DNA of 64,000 bases from Collinsella sp. (GTDB lineage Bacteria > Actinomycetota > Coriobacteriia > Coriobacteriales > Coriobacteriaceae), in assembly GCA_019419455.1 (NCBI GenBank), contig DXZW01000048.1:78455-142454 (forward strand), written 5' to 3'. The translations under genes were made by a program, and so were the position numbers. The notes under the pieces were generated by a model. It worked only from the letters and a program-made list of their open reading frames with translations, had not been told where the DNA came from and ran no database searches. The stretch's first letter is position 1. Each line of letters opens with the position of its first letter. This document shows positions 7,969 through 17,235 of this stretch, in pieces.

Positions 7969-9318
7969 CTACTTGGGAGCGTTGCCGCTACGGTCGCGCT
8001 CGCTTTGCTCCACACGCCACTCTTCCCAACCGCGGCCGGCAGGCTGCCAGAACGCGCCGCGCTCCAACCCCTCGGGCAAATAGCGCTGATCGACCCAGCC
8101 TTCGGGATAATCGTGCGGGTACTTGTATACACCATACTCGTCGCTGCCGGGACGGTGACGATCGCGCAGGTAACTCGGCACCTCGCGAAGACCACTGCTG
8201 TGGATATCGGCCAGCGCCGCATCGATCGAGGCCTCGCACGCGTTGGACTTAGGCGCCAGGCACACATAGAGCGCAGCCTGAGCCAGGTTGATGCGACACT
8301 CGGGATAGCCAATGACCTCGGCAGATTTAAATGCGGCATGTGCCACCAAAAGCGCCTGCGGGTCGGCGTTGCCAACATCCTCGGAAGCCTGAATAATAAT
8401 GCGGCGAGCGATAAACTTGGGATCCTCCCCTGCATCGATCATGCGCGCGAGCCAATAGATCGTGGCATCGGGGTCGCTGCCGCGCATAGATTTAATAAAC
8501 GCACTGATAATGTCGTAGTGCATGTCACCGTTTTTGTCATACGAAAAACCACGACGCGGATTGGCGATCTTCACGTCATCCACGGTAATGGGATAGCGTT
8601 CCCCCGCCGCCGGCGCTGGCGTTCCCTCGGTATCGGGACGCGTAACGGCAATCTCACTCGCAAGCTCGAGCGTCGTGAGCGCCGAGCGCGCATCACCCGC
8701 GGCCAGCGTGCAAATGGTCTTGACTGTATCCTCATCGGCCGAGAACTTACCGTTTAAACCCTGCGGCGCCTCGAGCGCACGCTCAATGAGCATGGCGATA
8801 TCCTCGTCCTTCAGGTGCTCAAGCTCTACCACACGCCCACGCGAGAGCAATGCCGAGTTGACCTCAAAGTACGGGTTTTCCGTCGTGGCGCCAATCATAA
8901 TGACGGTGCGGTTCTCGACCGCATGCAGCAGGGCATCTTGCTGCGACTTCGAAAAGCGATGGATCTCATCGATAAACAGAATGGTGCGGCGGTCGTAGGT
9001 GTTCAGACGGGTCTTAGCCTCATCGATTACGCGGCGCAGGTCCTTCACAGTGCCCGTCACGGCGCTGACCTCGACAAACTCGCTCTTGGTATGGTTGGCG
9101 ATAATGTGGGCCAGCGTCGTCTTGCCCGTGCCAGCCGGGCCGTACAGAATCACGCTCGACAGCACGTCATGCTCAATCGCGGCGCGCAGCCACGAGCCCT
9201 TACCGACGGCCTTTTGCTGGCCCACATACTCGTCGAGCGAATTGGGGCGCATACGCACCGCAAGCGGCGCATTTTTAAAGGAGCGCTCGCGCGTCGAAGC
9301 AGAAAAAAGGTCGTCCAT
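7969..9318 (-). CDS. rarA: Replication-associated recombination protein A (RarA/MgsA)
   Basis: AAA+ ATPase of the RarA/MgsA/WRNIP1 family that acts at stalled replication forks. Visible motifs are Walker A GPAGTGKTTLAHI, Walker B ILFIDEIHRF, sensor 1 GATTENP, and the C-terminal MgsA tetramerisation part with GSDPDATIYWLARMIDAGEDP. Length (about 449 residues) is normal. The start is uncertain: in-frame ATGs at 9333, 9324 and 9318 have only weak ribosome sites; I use the last because MDDLFS resembles family N-termini. It lies upstream of the stress module with a gap of about 95 bases that shows nothing clear. Confidence 0.93.
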   Translation of the reverse strand: MDDLFSASTRERSFKNAPLAVRMRPNSLDEYVGQQKAVGKGSWLRAAIEHDVLSSVILYGPAGTGKTTLAHIIANHTKSEFVEVSAVTGTVKDLRRVIDEAKTRLNTYDRRTILFIDEIHRFSKSQQDALLHAVENRTVIMIGATTENPYFEVNSALLSRGRVVELEHLKDEDIAMLIERALEAPQGLNGKFSADEDTVKTICTLAAGDARSALTTLELASEIAVTRPDTEGTPAPAAGERYPITVDDVKIANPRRGFSYDKNGDMHYDIISAFIKSMRGSDPDATIYWLARMIDAGEDPKFIARRIIIQASEDVGNADPQALLVAHAAFKSAEVIGYPECRINLAQAALYVCLAPKSNACEASIDAALADIHSSGLREVPSYLRDRHRPGSDEYGVYKYPHDYPEGWVDQRYLPEGLERGAFWQPAGRGWEEWRVEQSERDRSGNAPK

Positions 9319-9378
9319 AGCCATCCCGTGCATTAATCAAAATCGTTGTTGACCAATAGTATACCGAAAGGATACGAA

Positions 9379-10626
9379 CTACCGTTCGTTAATATAGGTG
9401 CGGTGCGGAAACTTTAGACCTGGGAACAATTTGCTCGTCAGCTCGCAGAAATAACCATCCGTCATGCTTGCGATGTAATCGACGACGGCCTGATCCTTGT
9501 CGTCCTGCCAGGCATAGGTGCGATCGTAGTAGGAAAGCTGCTGCTCAATGCGCGAAACATGATGCTTAAAGATGTAAGAGAACTCGTCGCCTTTATTTAG
9601 ATCCTGCAGGCAACGGTCGTAGAGTTTTTCGAATGCCTCGCGCAACTCCGCCTCGGAATCGCCCTCGATGCCGCCCTTGCTGTAGATCTTCTCGTAGTTC
9701 TCGCGCTTGGCCCGGCGGATTTCCTCAAACAGGTCCTCGCTCATCTCGATACGCGGTTTACCGTAACTATGTTCCACGATATCGATGGAGGCGTGTGTGA
9801 GGATCCAACTGTTGTAGGCACCGCCCCGGTCATCATCAAAAGCGTCGGGCGAAAGCAGGCCCGCCGCGATCGCATCCTGACGGTCACGACCGACGTAGGC
9901 GAGGATGTCCGAAATGCGAACGACGCAGCCCTCGAGCGTCATGGGACGCAGGTGCTCAATAGCGCCATAGCCTGTGGCGATACAGTCCTCAACCGTCTGA
10001 TCGAACTGGTCAAAGGAGCTCATGTCCGAGAGCTCAAACGCACGCTGCTCGTACTCGCCGTTATGGCATAGAACGCCGTCGAGCGTCTGGAGTGACACGT
10101 TGCGGCCGTACAGCGCGTCGAGCACGCGGACCGACTGCACGTTATGGAAAAAATAACGCCTCGTACGCTCATGATAGATATCGTTGAGGAAGCGCTCGCC
10201 GGCATGGCCGAAAGGCGTGTGTCCCAAGTCATGACCCAGGCCAATCGCCTCGATCAGATCGCAATTGAGCCCCAGGGCGCGACCGATATCGCGCGCAATG
10301 CGGGAGACAAGCTGCACGTGCAAACCGCGGCGTGACAGATCGTCATTGCTACGGAAACTAAAGACTTGCGTTTTGCCCGCATAACGGGTGTACGCCGGAA
10401 GATGAAGTATCTTTTCGGTATCGCGCATAAACGCCGGACGCATAAGCGTGCCTTTGTCGGCGGCGCGATCAATACGACGAATGACCTGATCGTCGTTGCA
10501 ACGATACGGGTTGACATAGCCCGAAGCACGATCGGCGGCAATGCGCTCGACAAGTTCGGGCGACAACGCCGAGGGAATACGGTCCATGCGCGCCTTAATG
10601 ACGGCCGTTTCTTGATTAGTTGCCAT
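9379..10626 (-). CDS. Deoxyguanosinetriphosphate triphosphohydrolase-like HD protein
   Basis: A 415-residue HD-domain phosphohydrolase of the dGTPase family, which hydrolyses dNTPs to nucleosides and triphosphate. The N-terminal part has the RDTEKILHLPAYTRYAGKTQVF block, then the metal-binding HD motif in AIGLGHDLGHTPFGHAGE. The C-terminal third is helical and ends SKLFPGLKFPHRTYINER. AAGGAG six bases ahead of the ATG fixes the start at MATNQET. It follows the prepilin peptidase gene by about 30 bases. Substrate choice (dGTP only or all dNTPs) cannot be judged. Confidence 0.88.
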   Translation of the reverse strand: MATNQETAVIKARMDRIPSALSPELVERIAADRASGYVNPYRCNDDQVIRRIDRAADKGTLMRPAFMRDTEKILHLPAYTRYAGKTQVFSFRSNDDLSRRGLHVQLVSRIARDIGRALGLNCDLIEAIGLGHDLGHTPFGHAGERFLNDIYHERTRRYFFHNVQSVRVLDALYGRNVSLQTLDGVLCHNGEYEQRAFELSDMSSFDQFDQTVEDCIATGYGAIEHLRPMTLEGCVVRISDILAYVGRDRQDAIAAGLLSPDAFDDDRGGAYNSWILTHASIDIVEHSYGKPRIEMSEDLFEEIRRAKRENYEKIYSKGGIEGDSEAELREAFEKLYDRCLQDLNKGDEFSYIFKHHVSRIEQQLSYYDRTYAWQDDKDQAVVDYIASMTDGYFCELTSKLFPGLKFPHRTYINER

Positions 10627-10657
10627 GGCATGCTCCTTAAGAAGAATGCGCAATCGG

Positions 10658-11080
10658 TTACAATGTGCAGCCCACGACCTCGATTATGGCAAAAATCGGC
10701 ACTAGAAACGGGAGCAATGGCAGAGAACGCGTTTTTGCGAAGAGGCAGGAGAGGGCCAGCACCAGGAGCGCGACGGCAAATGCCACGATGCCGCCCAGAG
10801 GGTCGAGCGTGCAAAGGGCAAAGAGCGCCTTGGCGTCCCCCATGCCAATGCCGGGAGCGTGGCGAACACGACGCCAGAGCAACTCGGTAAGCACAAGGGC
10901 AAGGCAGACGATGAGAGCAAGACCGGCATGGTCAAGCGCCGTGTTAACGCCCTCGTCGAGCCAGACGCCTGCAAACGCCGCCACCGCACACGCACCGGCA
11001 AGCGCATTCGGAAACCGCCGCTCACGGGCATCAATCGCCGCGCCGGCAAAGATGCAAATCCAAAACGGGATATAGACCAT
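10658..11080 (-). CDS. Prepilin peptidase-like membrane protease (A24 family)
   Basis: A 140-residue polytopic protein with the two catalytic aspartates of type IV prepilin peptidases: one in AAIDARERRFPN after the first helix and one in GMGDAK. It lacks the N-terminal methyltransferase half of PilD, so it resembles the short CpaA/TadV form. AAGGAGG lies 5 bases before the ATG. No pilin or Tad/Flp assembly gene is present in this window, so its substrate is not visible. It lies between the glycosyltransferase terminator and the dGTPase-like gene. Confidence 0.8.
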   Translation of the reverse strand: MVYIPFWICIFAGAAIDARERRFPNALAGACAVAAFAGVWLDEGVNTALDHAGLALIVCLALVLTELLWRRVRHAPGIGMGDAKALFALCTLDPLGGIVAFAVALLVLALSCLFAKTRSLPLLPFLVPIFAIIEVVGCTL

Positions 11081-11112
11081 CGAACACCTCCTTGGGCAGC
11101 AGCTCAAACGCA

Positions 11113-11153
11113 AAAACCACCACAAAGGTGCCTGTCCCCTTTGTGGTGGTTTT
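11113..11153 (-). terminator. Terminator of the glycosyltransferase gene; repeated sequence copy 1
   Basis: A perfect 16-base stem (AAAACCACCACAAAGG with its complement) around a 9-base loop, with T-rich flanks on the minus strand. It begins nine bases after the glycosyltransferase stop. A near-identical copy ends the glycerol dehydrogenase gene at 18773. Confidence 0.75.
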
Positions 11154-11161
11154 GGTGGTGG

Positions 11162-12457
11162 TTATTTGGCGCCTTGCATGACCTCGTCGAGGGTAACGCT
11201 TACGGCGTGCTGCGTCGGCACCCAGTCGACCTTTAGGAACAGAGCAGCCACCGTGATGGGGATATAGCTGAACATAAAGATCGGGAAGGTAAACAGGTTG
11301 GTCACCAGACGCCACTTTTGCGCGCAGTGAATATGCTTGTACTCAAAGATGGTCGTGAGCAGCGCAAGGATAAAGAAGGTCTGGTACATCATCGCGAAGG
11401 TCATAATGAGCGAGGCGGCACAAGCCTGCATCTCGACTTCGGTAGCCAAGAAGCCGTGTGAGAGTCCACCCACGATGAGGAACGTCGCGTTGGCGAGCAT
11501 GGAAATCAGGGACAGAAGCATGCCCGGAGCGATGGTCATAAACATGTCATATGCGGCAAAGCGATGATAGCAAAACGTCGATTTGACCAGATGCTTACCG
11601 TAGGTAAAGAACACCTGGTAGAAGCCCTTGGTCCAGCGCATACGCTGCTTCCAAGACGCTTTAAACGTCACGGGTTGCTCGTCAAAAAACTCCGCCGGCG
11701 CATAGCCAATGCGAATGCCGTGAATGGCGCAGAACGTGGTGAACTGAATATCCTCGGTCAGCGTGTGGAACTGCCAGCCGTGCATACCCTCGATAACACT
11801 GGCGGAGATGAGGTAGCCCGAACCCGAGACGGCACAGGACGTCTTGCAGATATTACGCGCGTTGTTAAGGAAACGCGCCTCGCGCAGGTACCAAGTGGCG
11901 TTGGCAGCCGAGATCCACGAGCTGCCAAAGTTCTTGGAGTTGCGGTAGCTTGTGACCACATGGAATCCCTGGTCAAAGGCGTCATTCATCTTGGAGACGT
12001 AATCGCGGGAGATAACGTTGTCGGCATCGAAGATAAAGTAGCCCTCAAAGGTATCGGGATACTCGTTAAGAATGCGGTCAAAACCAAAGTCCATGACCCA
12101 GCTCTTGCCTTTACGGGCCAGGTCGTTTCGCTCGTACACGACAGCGCCCGCCTCGCGCGCGAGCTGCGCGGTGTTATCGGTGCAGGCATCGGCGACGACA
12201 AAGACCTCGATGAGCTCGGACGGATAATCCTGGTCCTTGATGGAGCGAACGAGGTTGGCGATAACGGCCTCCTCGTTGTGTGCTGCAATAAAGAAGGCAT
12301 ACCGGTGGAGTTTTTTGGCCTTGGGAGGCGCGACCTCGCCGCGGAGAGCACCGATGACAAAGAAGACCACCTGGTACAAGAAGCAGACCGTGAGCAGCGT
12401 GACGACAATCTGGTTGAAGATCACGATGGGTGTGTTGGTTTGTAAAAAGGCGAGCAT
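11162..12457 (-). CDS. Processive family 2 glycosyltransferase, membrane-bound
   Basis: A 431-residue inner-membrane glycosyltransferase. It has an N-terminal membrane helix (about 10-35), a cytoplasmic GT-A domain with FIFDADNVI (metal-binding DxD), a probable catalytic-base region TEDIQF, and QRMRWTKGF, the Q/RxxRW motif of processive enzymes such as cellulose and hyaluronan synthases, then four or more C-terminal helices. It probably makes a surface polysaccharide; product unknown. It stands alone between its own promoter and terminator. Confidence 0.87.
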   Translation of the reverse strand: MLAFLQTNTPIVIFNQIVVTLLTVCFLYQVVFFVIGALRGEVAPPKAKKLHRYAFFIAAHNEEAVIANLVRSIKDQDYPSELIEVFVVADACTDNTAQLAREAGAVVYERNDLARKGKSWVMDFGFDRILNEYPDTFEGYFIFDADNVISRDYVSKMNDAFDQGFHVVTSYRNSKNFGSSWISAANATWYLREARFLNNARNICKTSCAVSGSGYLISASVIEGMHGWQFHTLTEDIQFTTFCAIHGIRIGYAPAEFFDEQPVTFKASWKQRMRWTKGFYQVFFTYGKHLVKSTFCYHRFAAYDMFMTIAPGMLLSLISMLANATFLIVGGLSHGFLATEVEMQACAASLIMTFAMMYQTFFILALLTTIFEYKHIHCAQKWRLVTNLFTFPIFMFSYIPITVAALFLKVDWVPTQHAVSVTLDEVMQGAK

Positions 12458-12491
12458 GCAGGCTCCCAGGAACGCGTTACGTAAACAACCG

Positions 12492-12521
12492 TATATCTTA
12501 CCGCAGGCTAGGGGCGTTCAA
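12492..12521 (-). promoter_or_regulatory. Probable promoter of the glycosyltransferase gene
   Basis: TTGAAC (12521-12516) and GATATA (12497-12492) on the minus strand, 18 bases apart, about 35 bases upstream of the ATG. Confidence 0.5.
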
Positions 12522-12539
12522 GAAACCACCTAATACTGG

Positions 12540-13553
12540 CTAGGCTTCGAGCAGGCCGAGCTGCGGTACGATTTCGTCGCCGGCAGCAGTGCGACCAAGC
12601 GAACGCGGGGCCAGGTCGTCAAGAACCGCAGCGAGATCCCACGGCAGCTCGTCGCGGCGCTCAATGCGCTCCCCCGTCACGGGATGATCGAACGCTACGC
12701 GCCAGGAATGGAGGAATTGCCTGGTCAGACCCTGATCGGCGCGTGCATCGCACTTGCCGTAGAGCGGATCGCCCACGCAGGCGTGGTTGATATGGCGCAT
12801 GTGCACGCGAATCTGATGCGTGCGACCGGTAAACAGGTGACACTCAACGAGTGTGTAGCCGTCATCAAAGCGCGTGGAATCAAAACGCTCAAGGACCTTG
12901 AAGGTCGTGATGGCTTGGCGCGCAAAGGGATCGTCCGAAACCGCCATCTTCACGCGGTCGCGCGTCGATCGGGCAATACCGGTGTTGATGGTGCCCTCGT
13001 CCATGGCGATGTGCCCGTGAACGAGCGTAATGTAGCGGCGGTCGAGCGTGCGCGTACGGATAAGATTTTGGAGCGCGCGCTGGGTGTCGTCGTCCTTTGC
13101 CGCAAGCATAAGACCTGAGGTATCGCGATCCAAACGATGCACGATACCGGGGCGGTCCTCGCCCTGCACGGTGCCCAGATGGTCGATACCACAGTGATAG
13201 ACCAGGGCATTCGCGAGCGTACCGCTCTCATGACCATGCGCAGGATGGCACACCAGGCCGCGCTGCTTGGAGAGCACGATGAGATAGTCGTCCTCGTAGC
13301 GAATGTCGAGCGGGATGGCCTCGGGAATCACATCGGTGGGATCGTGCGGCTCGGGCAAATCAACCGAAATACGGTCACCGGCTCGCACGGCGTACTTTTT
13401 GGACAGGCAGGTCTCGCCATTGACCACTACGGCCCCACCCTCAATCAGATGCGCGCAGGCAGAGCGCGTAGGGCAGCCGTCATTGGCGCCCAGATAGGCG
13501 TCAAGACGCTGACCAGCGGCATCGTCGGCAACAAGGATATGGATGTCGGCCAT
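12540..13553 (-). CDS. RluA-family 23S rRNA pseudouridine synthase
   Basis: A 337-residue protein with an N-terminal S4 RNA-binding domain (about 14-75) and the RluA catalytic domain. The signature HRLDRDTSGLMLAAK contains the catalytic Asp; TGRTHQIRVHM and GDPLYGK follow as in RluD. The E. coli relatives RluC and RluD modify 23S rRNA; which uridines are changed here is not evident. TAA of lspA and ATG of this gene overlap (TAATG), giving the lspA-rluD pair found in many bacteria. Confidence 0.93.
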   Translation of the reverse strand: MADIHILVADDAAGQRLDAYLGANDGCPTRSACAHLIEGGAVVVNGETCLSKKYAVRAGDRISVDLPEPHDPTDVIPEAIPLDIRYEDDYLIVLSKQRGLVCHPAHGHESGTLANALVYHCGIDHLGTVQGEDRPGIVHRLDRDTSGLMLAAKDDDTQRALQNLIRTRTLDRRYITLVHGHIAMDEGTINTGIARSTRDRVKMAVSDDPFARQAITTFKVLERFDSTRFDDGYTLVECHLFTGRTHQIRVHMRHINHACVGDPLYGKCDARADQGLTRQFLHSWRVAFDHPVTGERIERRDELPWDLAAVLDDLAPRSLGRTAAGDEIVPQLGLLEA

Positions 13554-14134
13554 TAGCGCTCATTCCTTTCACGAATCTTGCGGGCACGCTCCCCACGTTG
13601 TTTAGCCTTGCGCTTGGCGCGGGCCTCATCACGGGCGTTAAGCTCGGCGGTCGCATCGACCTCACGGGCCGCGGGGCTCAAGAACATGTAACCGAAGAGG
13701 GCGAGCACTACACCGACCGTAATGCCGATATCGGCCACATTGAAGACGGGGAAGTCGATGAAGGTGGTGGCAATAAAATCGGTCACGAAGCCAAAGGCCA
13801 AACGATCGATTGCGTTACCGATAGCACCGCCCGCAACCATCGCCATGCCCACAACCTCAAGATGGGCAAGCTGGGGTGCACGAACGAGGTACACAAAAAT
13901 AGCGATAATGACCGCCAACGCCAGCACGGCAAACGCGATGCCATGCCCCTCGCCCATGCTAAAGGCGGCACCGATATTGCGGACAAACATAAAGTCGATG
14001 ACACCAGGGATGACGGTCACATGCAAAGCGTCGCCCACGGCACGAACCGCAAACTTGGTCAGCTGGTCAAGAAGCAGCACAACCAGCGCCATCCCACCAG
14101 CAACACCCAACCGCCAACGCAAAGGCGGCGTCAT
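13553..14134 (-). CDS. lspA: Lipoprotein signal peptidase (signal peptidase II)
   Basis: Removes signal peptides from prolipoproteins at the membrane. Four hydrophobic helices are present with the family motifs DQLTK, NIGAAFS, GGAIGNAIDR and FPVFNVAD; the last two hold the catalytic aspartates. The C-terminal tail (about 40 residues) is rich in Lys, Arg and Glu and longer than in E. coli. Start is uncertain: I use the ATG at 14134, preceded by GGGG; a TTG six codons upstream is possible. Translation is coupled to the pseudouridine synthase gene. Confidence 0.95.
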   Translation of the reverse strand: MTPPLRWRLGVAGGMALVVLLLDQLTKFAVRAVGDALHVTVIPGVIDFMFVRNIGAAFSMGEGHGIAFAVLALAVIIAIFVYLVRAPQLAHLEVVGMAMVAGGAIGNAIDRLAFGFVTDFIATTFIDFPVFNVADIGITVGVVLALFGYMFLSPAAREVDATAELNARDEARAKRKAKQRGERARKIRERNER

Positions 14135-14253
14135 ATCCCCAGTACGACCCAAATCAATCCCCTACCCTCAAGAACATCGAATTACGTTTAACGCAAATCA
14201 ATATCTTATATTGACCAGCAACGAAATAGCCGATGATTCGTTACCAACAGCGA

Positions 14254-14352
14254 AAACCCGCCAGAGCGAGCAAGGTGCCTTGAAGCAAGGCGGCATAGAC
14301 CTTCTGGTCATGCCGCCGAAGCTGAAAGGCAGATTGCCGCTCTGGCGGGTTT
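14254..14352 (-). repeat. Nested hairpin element between ileS and lspA (copy A)
   Basis: A perfect 15-base outer stem (14254-14268 with 14338-14352) encloses a second hairpin, GGCGGCAT / ATGCCGCC (14289-14296, 14310-14317), whose loop itself pairs (GACC-TTCT-GGTC). On the minus strand the outer stem ends in TTTT, so it could act as a terminator. Its inner 70 bases align with the element at 58496-58589. Confidence 0.7.
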
Positions 14353-14365
14353 GCAGCGTCAACCT

Positions 14366-14393
14366 GTTACGCGGTTTGGTAAAACCGCGTAAC
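14366..14393 (-). terminator. Hairpin directly after the ileS stop
   Basis: A perfect 12-base stem (GTTACGCGGTTT with its complement) and 4-base loop touching the ileS stop codon. There is no T-run, so it may stabilise the 3' end of the mRNA rather than terminate it. Confidence 0.45.
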
Positions 14394-17194
14394 TACAAAG
14401 CGTTCGCACACCTCTCGCAGATGTGAGCGTGGCCGTTGTACTCGCCGACGGTGGTGCGGTAGTTCCAGCAACGGTCGCAGCACTCGCCCTCAGCAGCCTC
14501 GATGGCAACGGAGAGCTCCTCGCCCTGGGTCAACTCAACATCGGAGACGATGTAGAACTCGGCCAGGTCGACGGCCTTGTCGCCGGTCAGCAGCGCGTAC
14601 ATCTCGGCGGGAACGACCGCCTTGACGCGGACCTGCTGGCTCTTGGTGAAGGTACCGGCGGAGCGGGCGTCCTCAAGGGCCTTGGTCACGGCGCTACGGA
14701 GCTCGAGTGAAGCCTCGAGCACGCCCTCGAACTCATTGGCCTCGTCGACCGTGATGGGCGACTTGTACCAATCGAGCAGCGCGGCGTACTTCTGGTGGTC
14801 GACGCAGCCGGCGGGCGCATAGGCCATGGCCTCATCGACGGTGTAGGACAGGATCGGCTGCAAATCGCGCATGAGCATCGAGAAGAGCTCGGCGAGCACG
14901 GTCTGGGCGCTGCGGCGCTCGAGCGAGCCGGGCTTTTCGCAGTACAGACGGTCCTTCAGGGCGTCGAGGTACACGTTGGAAAGCTCGGTAACCACGAAGT
15001 CGTAGAGCGCACGGTAGGCGCGCGGGAACTCGTAGCTGGCGTAGGCATCGTCGACCTCGGCCTGAACCTGGGTCAGACGGGCAACCATGAGCTTGTCGAG
15101 CGGCAGCAGGTCGGCAAAGGCGACGCCGTCGGTCTCGGGCTCAAACTGACCCTCGAGCTCGGAGAGCAGGAAGCGCAGCGTGTTGCGGAAACGACGGTAG
15201 GCATCGGACGTACGAGCAAGGATCTCGTGGTCGATGGAGACATCGGAGCTGGTATCGACCGAGGCGACCCACAGGCGGATGATGTCGGCGCCCATCTCAT
15301 CACAGACCTTGTTGGGGTCGATGACGTTACCGAGCGACTTGGACATCTTGCGGCCCTGGCCGTCGAGCGTGAAGCCCTGCGAGACGACCGCCTTGTACGG
15401 AGCATGGCCGTTGGCACCCACCGACGTGAGCAGCGAGCTCTGGAACCAACCGCGATGCTGGTCGGAGCCCTCAAGATACACGTCCGCCGGATACTCCAGC
15501 TCGGGGCGATACTCGCAGACGGCCTTCCAAGACACGCCGGAGTCCCACCACACGTCGAGGATATCCTTATCGGCCTTGAGGTGATGGCCACCGCACTTGG
15601 GGCAGACGCAGGCCTCGCCCAGGTAGCTCTCGGGAGCGTCGGTGAACCAGGCGTCGGAGCCCTTCTCATGGAAGAGCTTGATGACGGCGTCGAGCGTGGC
15701 ATCGTTCATGACCTTCTCGCCGCAGTCGGCGCAGGTGTAGCTGGGGATAGGCACGCCCCAGTTGCGCTGACGGCTGATGCACCAGTCGGGACGCTGCTCG
15801 ACCATGGCACCGATGCGGTTGGCCGCGTGGGCCGGATACCACTTGACGTTCTCGCGGACCTCTTTGCCAGCCTGCTCACGCAAACCGGTCTTGTCCATCG
15901 AGACAAACCACTGGTCGGTAGCACGGAAGAGCACCGGGTGCTTGCAGCGCCAGCAGTGCGGATAGCTGTGCGCGATCTTCTTCTCGAGGACCAGGGTGCC
16001 GCGCTCGCGCAGGAACTCGATGATGTGCGGGTTGGCCTCATCGGTATCCATACCGCTGAAGGGGCCACCGGTGCCAAACTCCTCACCGGTGTAGAACTTG
16101 CCGTCGTCATCGACCGGCATGCAGATGTCGGTGATGCCCTCCTTGAGGCAGGCAAAGTAGTCGTCGACGCCGTGGCCGGGCGAGTTGTGGACGATACCGG
16201 TACCGTCATCGACACCGACGTAATCCGCCAGCAGCGCCACGCCCTCAACGCCGTCAAAGATCGGCTGCTTGTAGTGGATGTGGTGGAAGGTCTCGGCGGG
16301 AACCACGTAGGGCTTGCCGTCGACCATGACCGGGGTGTACTCCCAACCAAACTCCTCACAGCACTTGGGAGCCAGGCCCTCAAGCATGACCTCGGCACGA
16401 CCCTCGTGCTCAACGGCGACATAGGCGGCGCCGGGCTTAAGGGAAACGGCCTGGTCGGAGGGGATGGTCCACGGCGTGGTCGTCCAGATGATAAAGTCGA
16501 CCGGGCCGTCGAAGTTCTCGAGGCCGGCGGGCTTGGAGGTCATCTCAAAGCGCACGAAGATGGACGGGCTCGTCTCATCGGAGTACTCGATCTCGGCCTC
16601 GGCGAGTGCGGTGTGGCAGTGCTTGCACCAGTGAACCGGCTTGTGGCCGCGATAGATCATGCCCTTATCGAACATGGACTTGAAGACCTCGATGTCGGCG
16701 GCGTCATGCTGGTGATAGAGCGTCAGATATGGGTTGTCCCAGTCGCCGAGCACGCCCAGGCGACGGAAGCCGGCCTTCTGCAGCTCGATGTTCTCGACAG
16801 CGAACTTGTTGCAGAGCTCACGGATCTTGGCCGTGGAAGTCTGGTTGAACTTCTCGGTGCCGAGCTTCTCCTCGACCTTGTGCTCAATCGGCTGACCGTG
16901 GCAGTCCCAACCGGGGACATAGGGAACCTCATAGCCCTGCATCATCCAGTAACGGTTGATCATGTCCTTGGAGATCTTGTTCATGGCGTGGCCGATGTGG
17001 ATCGGGCCGTTGGCGTACGGAGGGCCGTCGTGCAGCACGAACTTCTTGTGACCCTCGTTCTTCTTCAGAACCTGCTCGTAGACCTTGTTGTCCTGCCAGT
17101 CCTTGAGTCGCTTGGGCTCGGACTTGGAAAGACCGGCACGCATGGGAAAACCGGTCTTGGGCAGATTCATCGTCTGCTTGTACTCGTTTGCCAC
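14393..17194 (-). CDS. ileS: Isoleucyl-tRNA synthetase
   Basis: Class I synthetase that charges tRNA-Ile and edits Val. About 933 residues, full length: HIGH-type motif GPIHIGHAMNK near residue 60, the editing CP1 domain, GRKMSKSLGNVIDP (KMSKS), the anticodon-binding region, and a C-terminal zinc finger with CDRCWNYR and HICERCANAL. Start: a GTG giving VANEYKQTMNLPKTGFPMR, six bases after GAAAGGGG; an ATG 105 bases upstream lies inside the T-box terminator and is not credible. A T-box controls it. Confidence 0.97.
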   Translation of the reverse strand: MANEYKQTMNLPKTGFPMRAGLSKSEPKRLKDWQDNKVYEQVLKKNEGHKKFVLHDGPPYANGPIHIGHAMNKISKDMINRYWMMQGYEVPYVPGWDCHGQPIEHKVEEKLGTEKFNQTSTAKIRELCNKFAVENIELQKAGFRRLGVLGDWDNPYLTLYHQHDAADIEVFKSMFDKGMIYRGHKPVHWCKHCHTALAEAEIEYSDETSPSIFVRFEMTSKPAGLENFDGPVDFIIWTTTPWTIPSDQAVSLKPGAAYVAVEHEGRAEVMLEGLAPKCCEEFGWEYTPVMVDGKPYVVPAETFHHIHYKQPIFDGVEGVALLADYVGVDDGTGIVHNSPGHGVDDYFACLKEGITDICMPVDDDGKFYTGEEFGTGGPFSGMDTDEANPHIIEFLRERGTLVLEKKIAHSYPHCWRCKHPVLFRATDQWFVSMDKTGLREQAGKEVRENVKWYPAHAANRIGAMVEQRPDWCISRQRNWGVPIPSYTCADCGEKVMNDATLDAVIKLFHEKGSDAWFTDAPESYLGEACVCPKCGGHHLKADKDILDVWWDSGVSWKAVCEYRPELEYPADVYLEGSDQHRGWFQSSLLTSVGANGHAPYKAVVSQGFTLDGQGRKMSKSLGNVIDPNKVCDEMGADIIRLWVASVDTSSDVSIDHEILARTSDAYRRFRNTLRFLLSELEGQFEPETDGVAFADLLPLDKLMVARLTQVQAEVDDAYASYEFPRAYRALYDFVVTELSNVYLDALKDRLYCEKPGSLERRSAQTVLAELFSMLMRDLQPILSYTVDEAMAYAPAGCVDHQKYAALLDWYKSPITVDEANEFEGVLEASLELRSAVTKALEDARSAGTFTKSQQVRVKAVVPAEMYALLTGDKAVDLAEFYIVSDVELTQGEELSVAIEAAEGECCDRCWNYRTTVGEYNGHAHICERCANAL

Positions 17195-17235
17195 GGTACC
17201 CCTTTCATGTCGTGGGCGCGCACGCCCTCTGGGCA

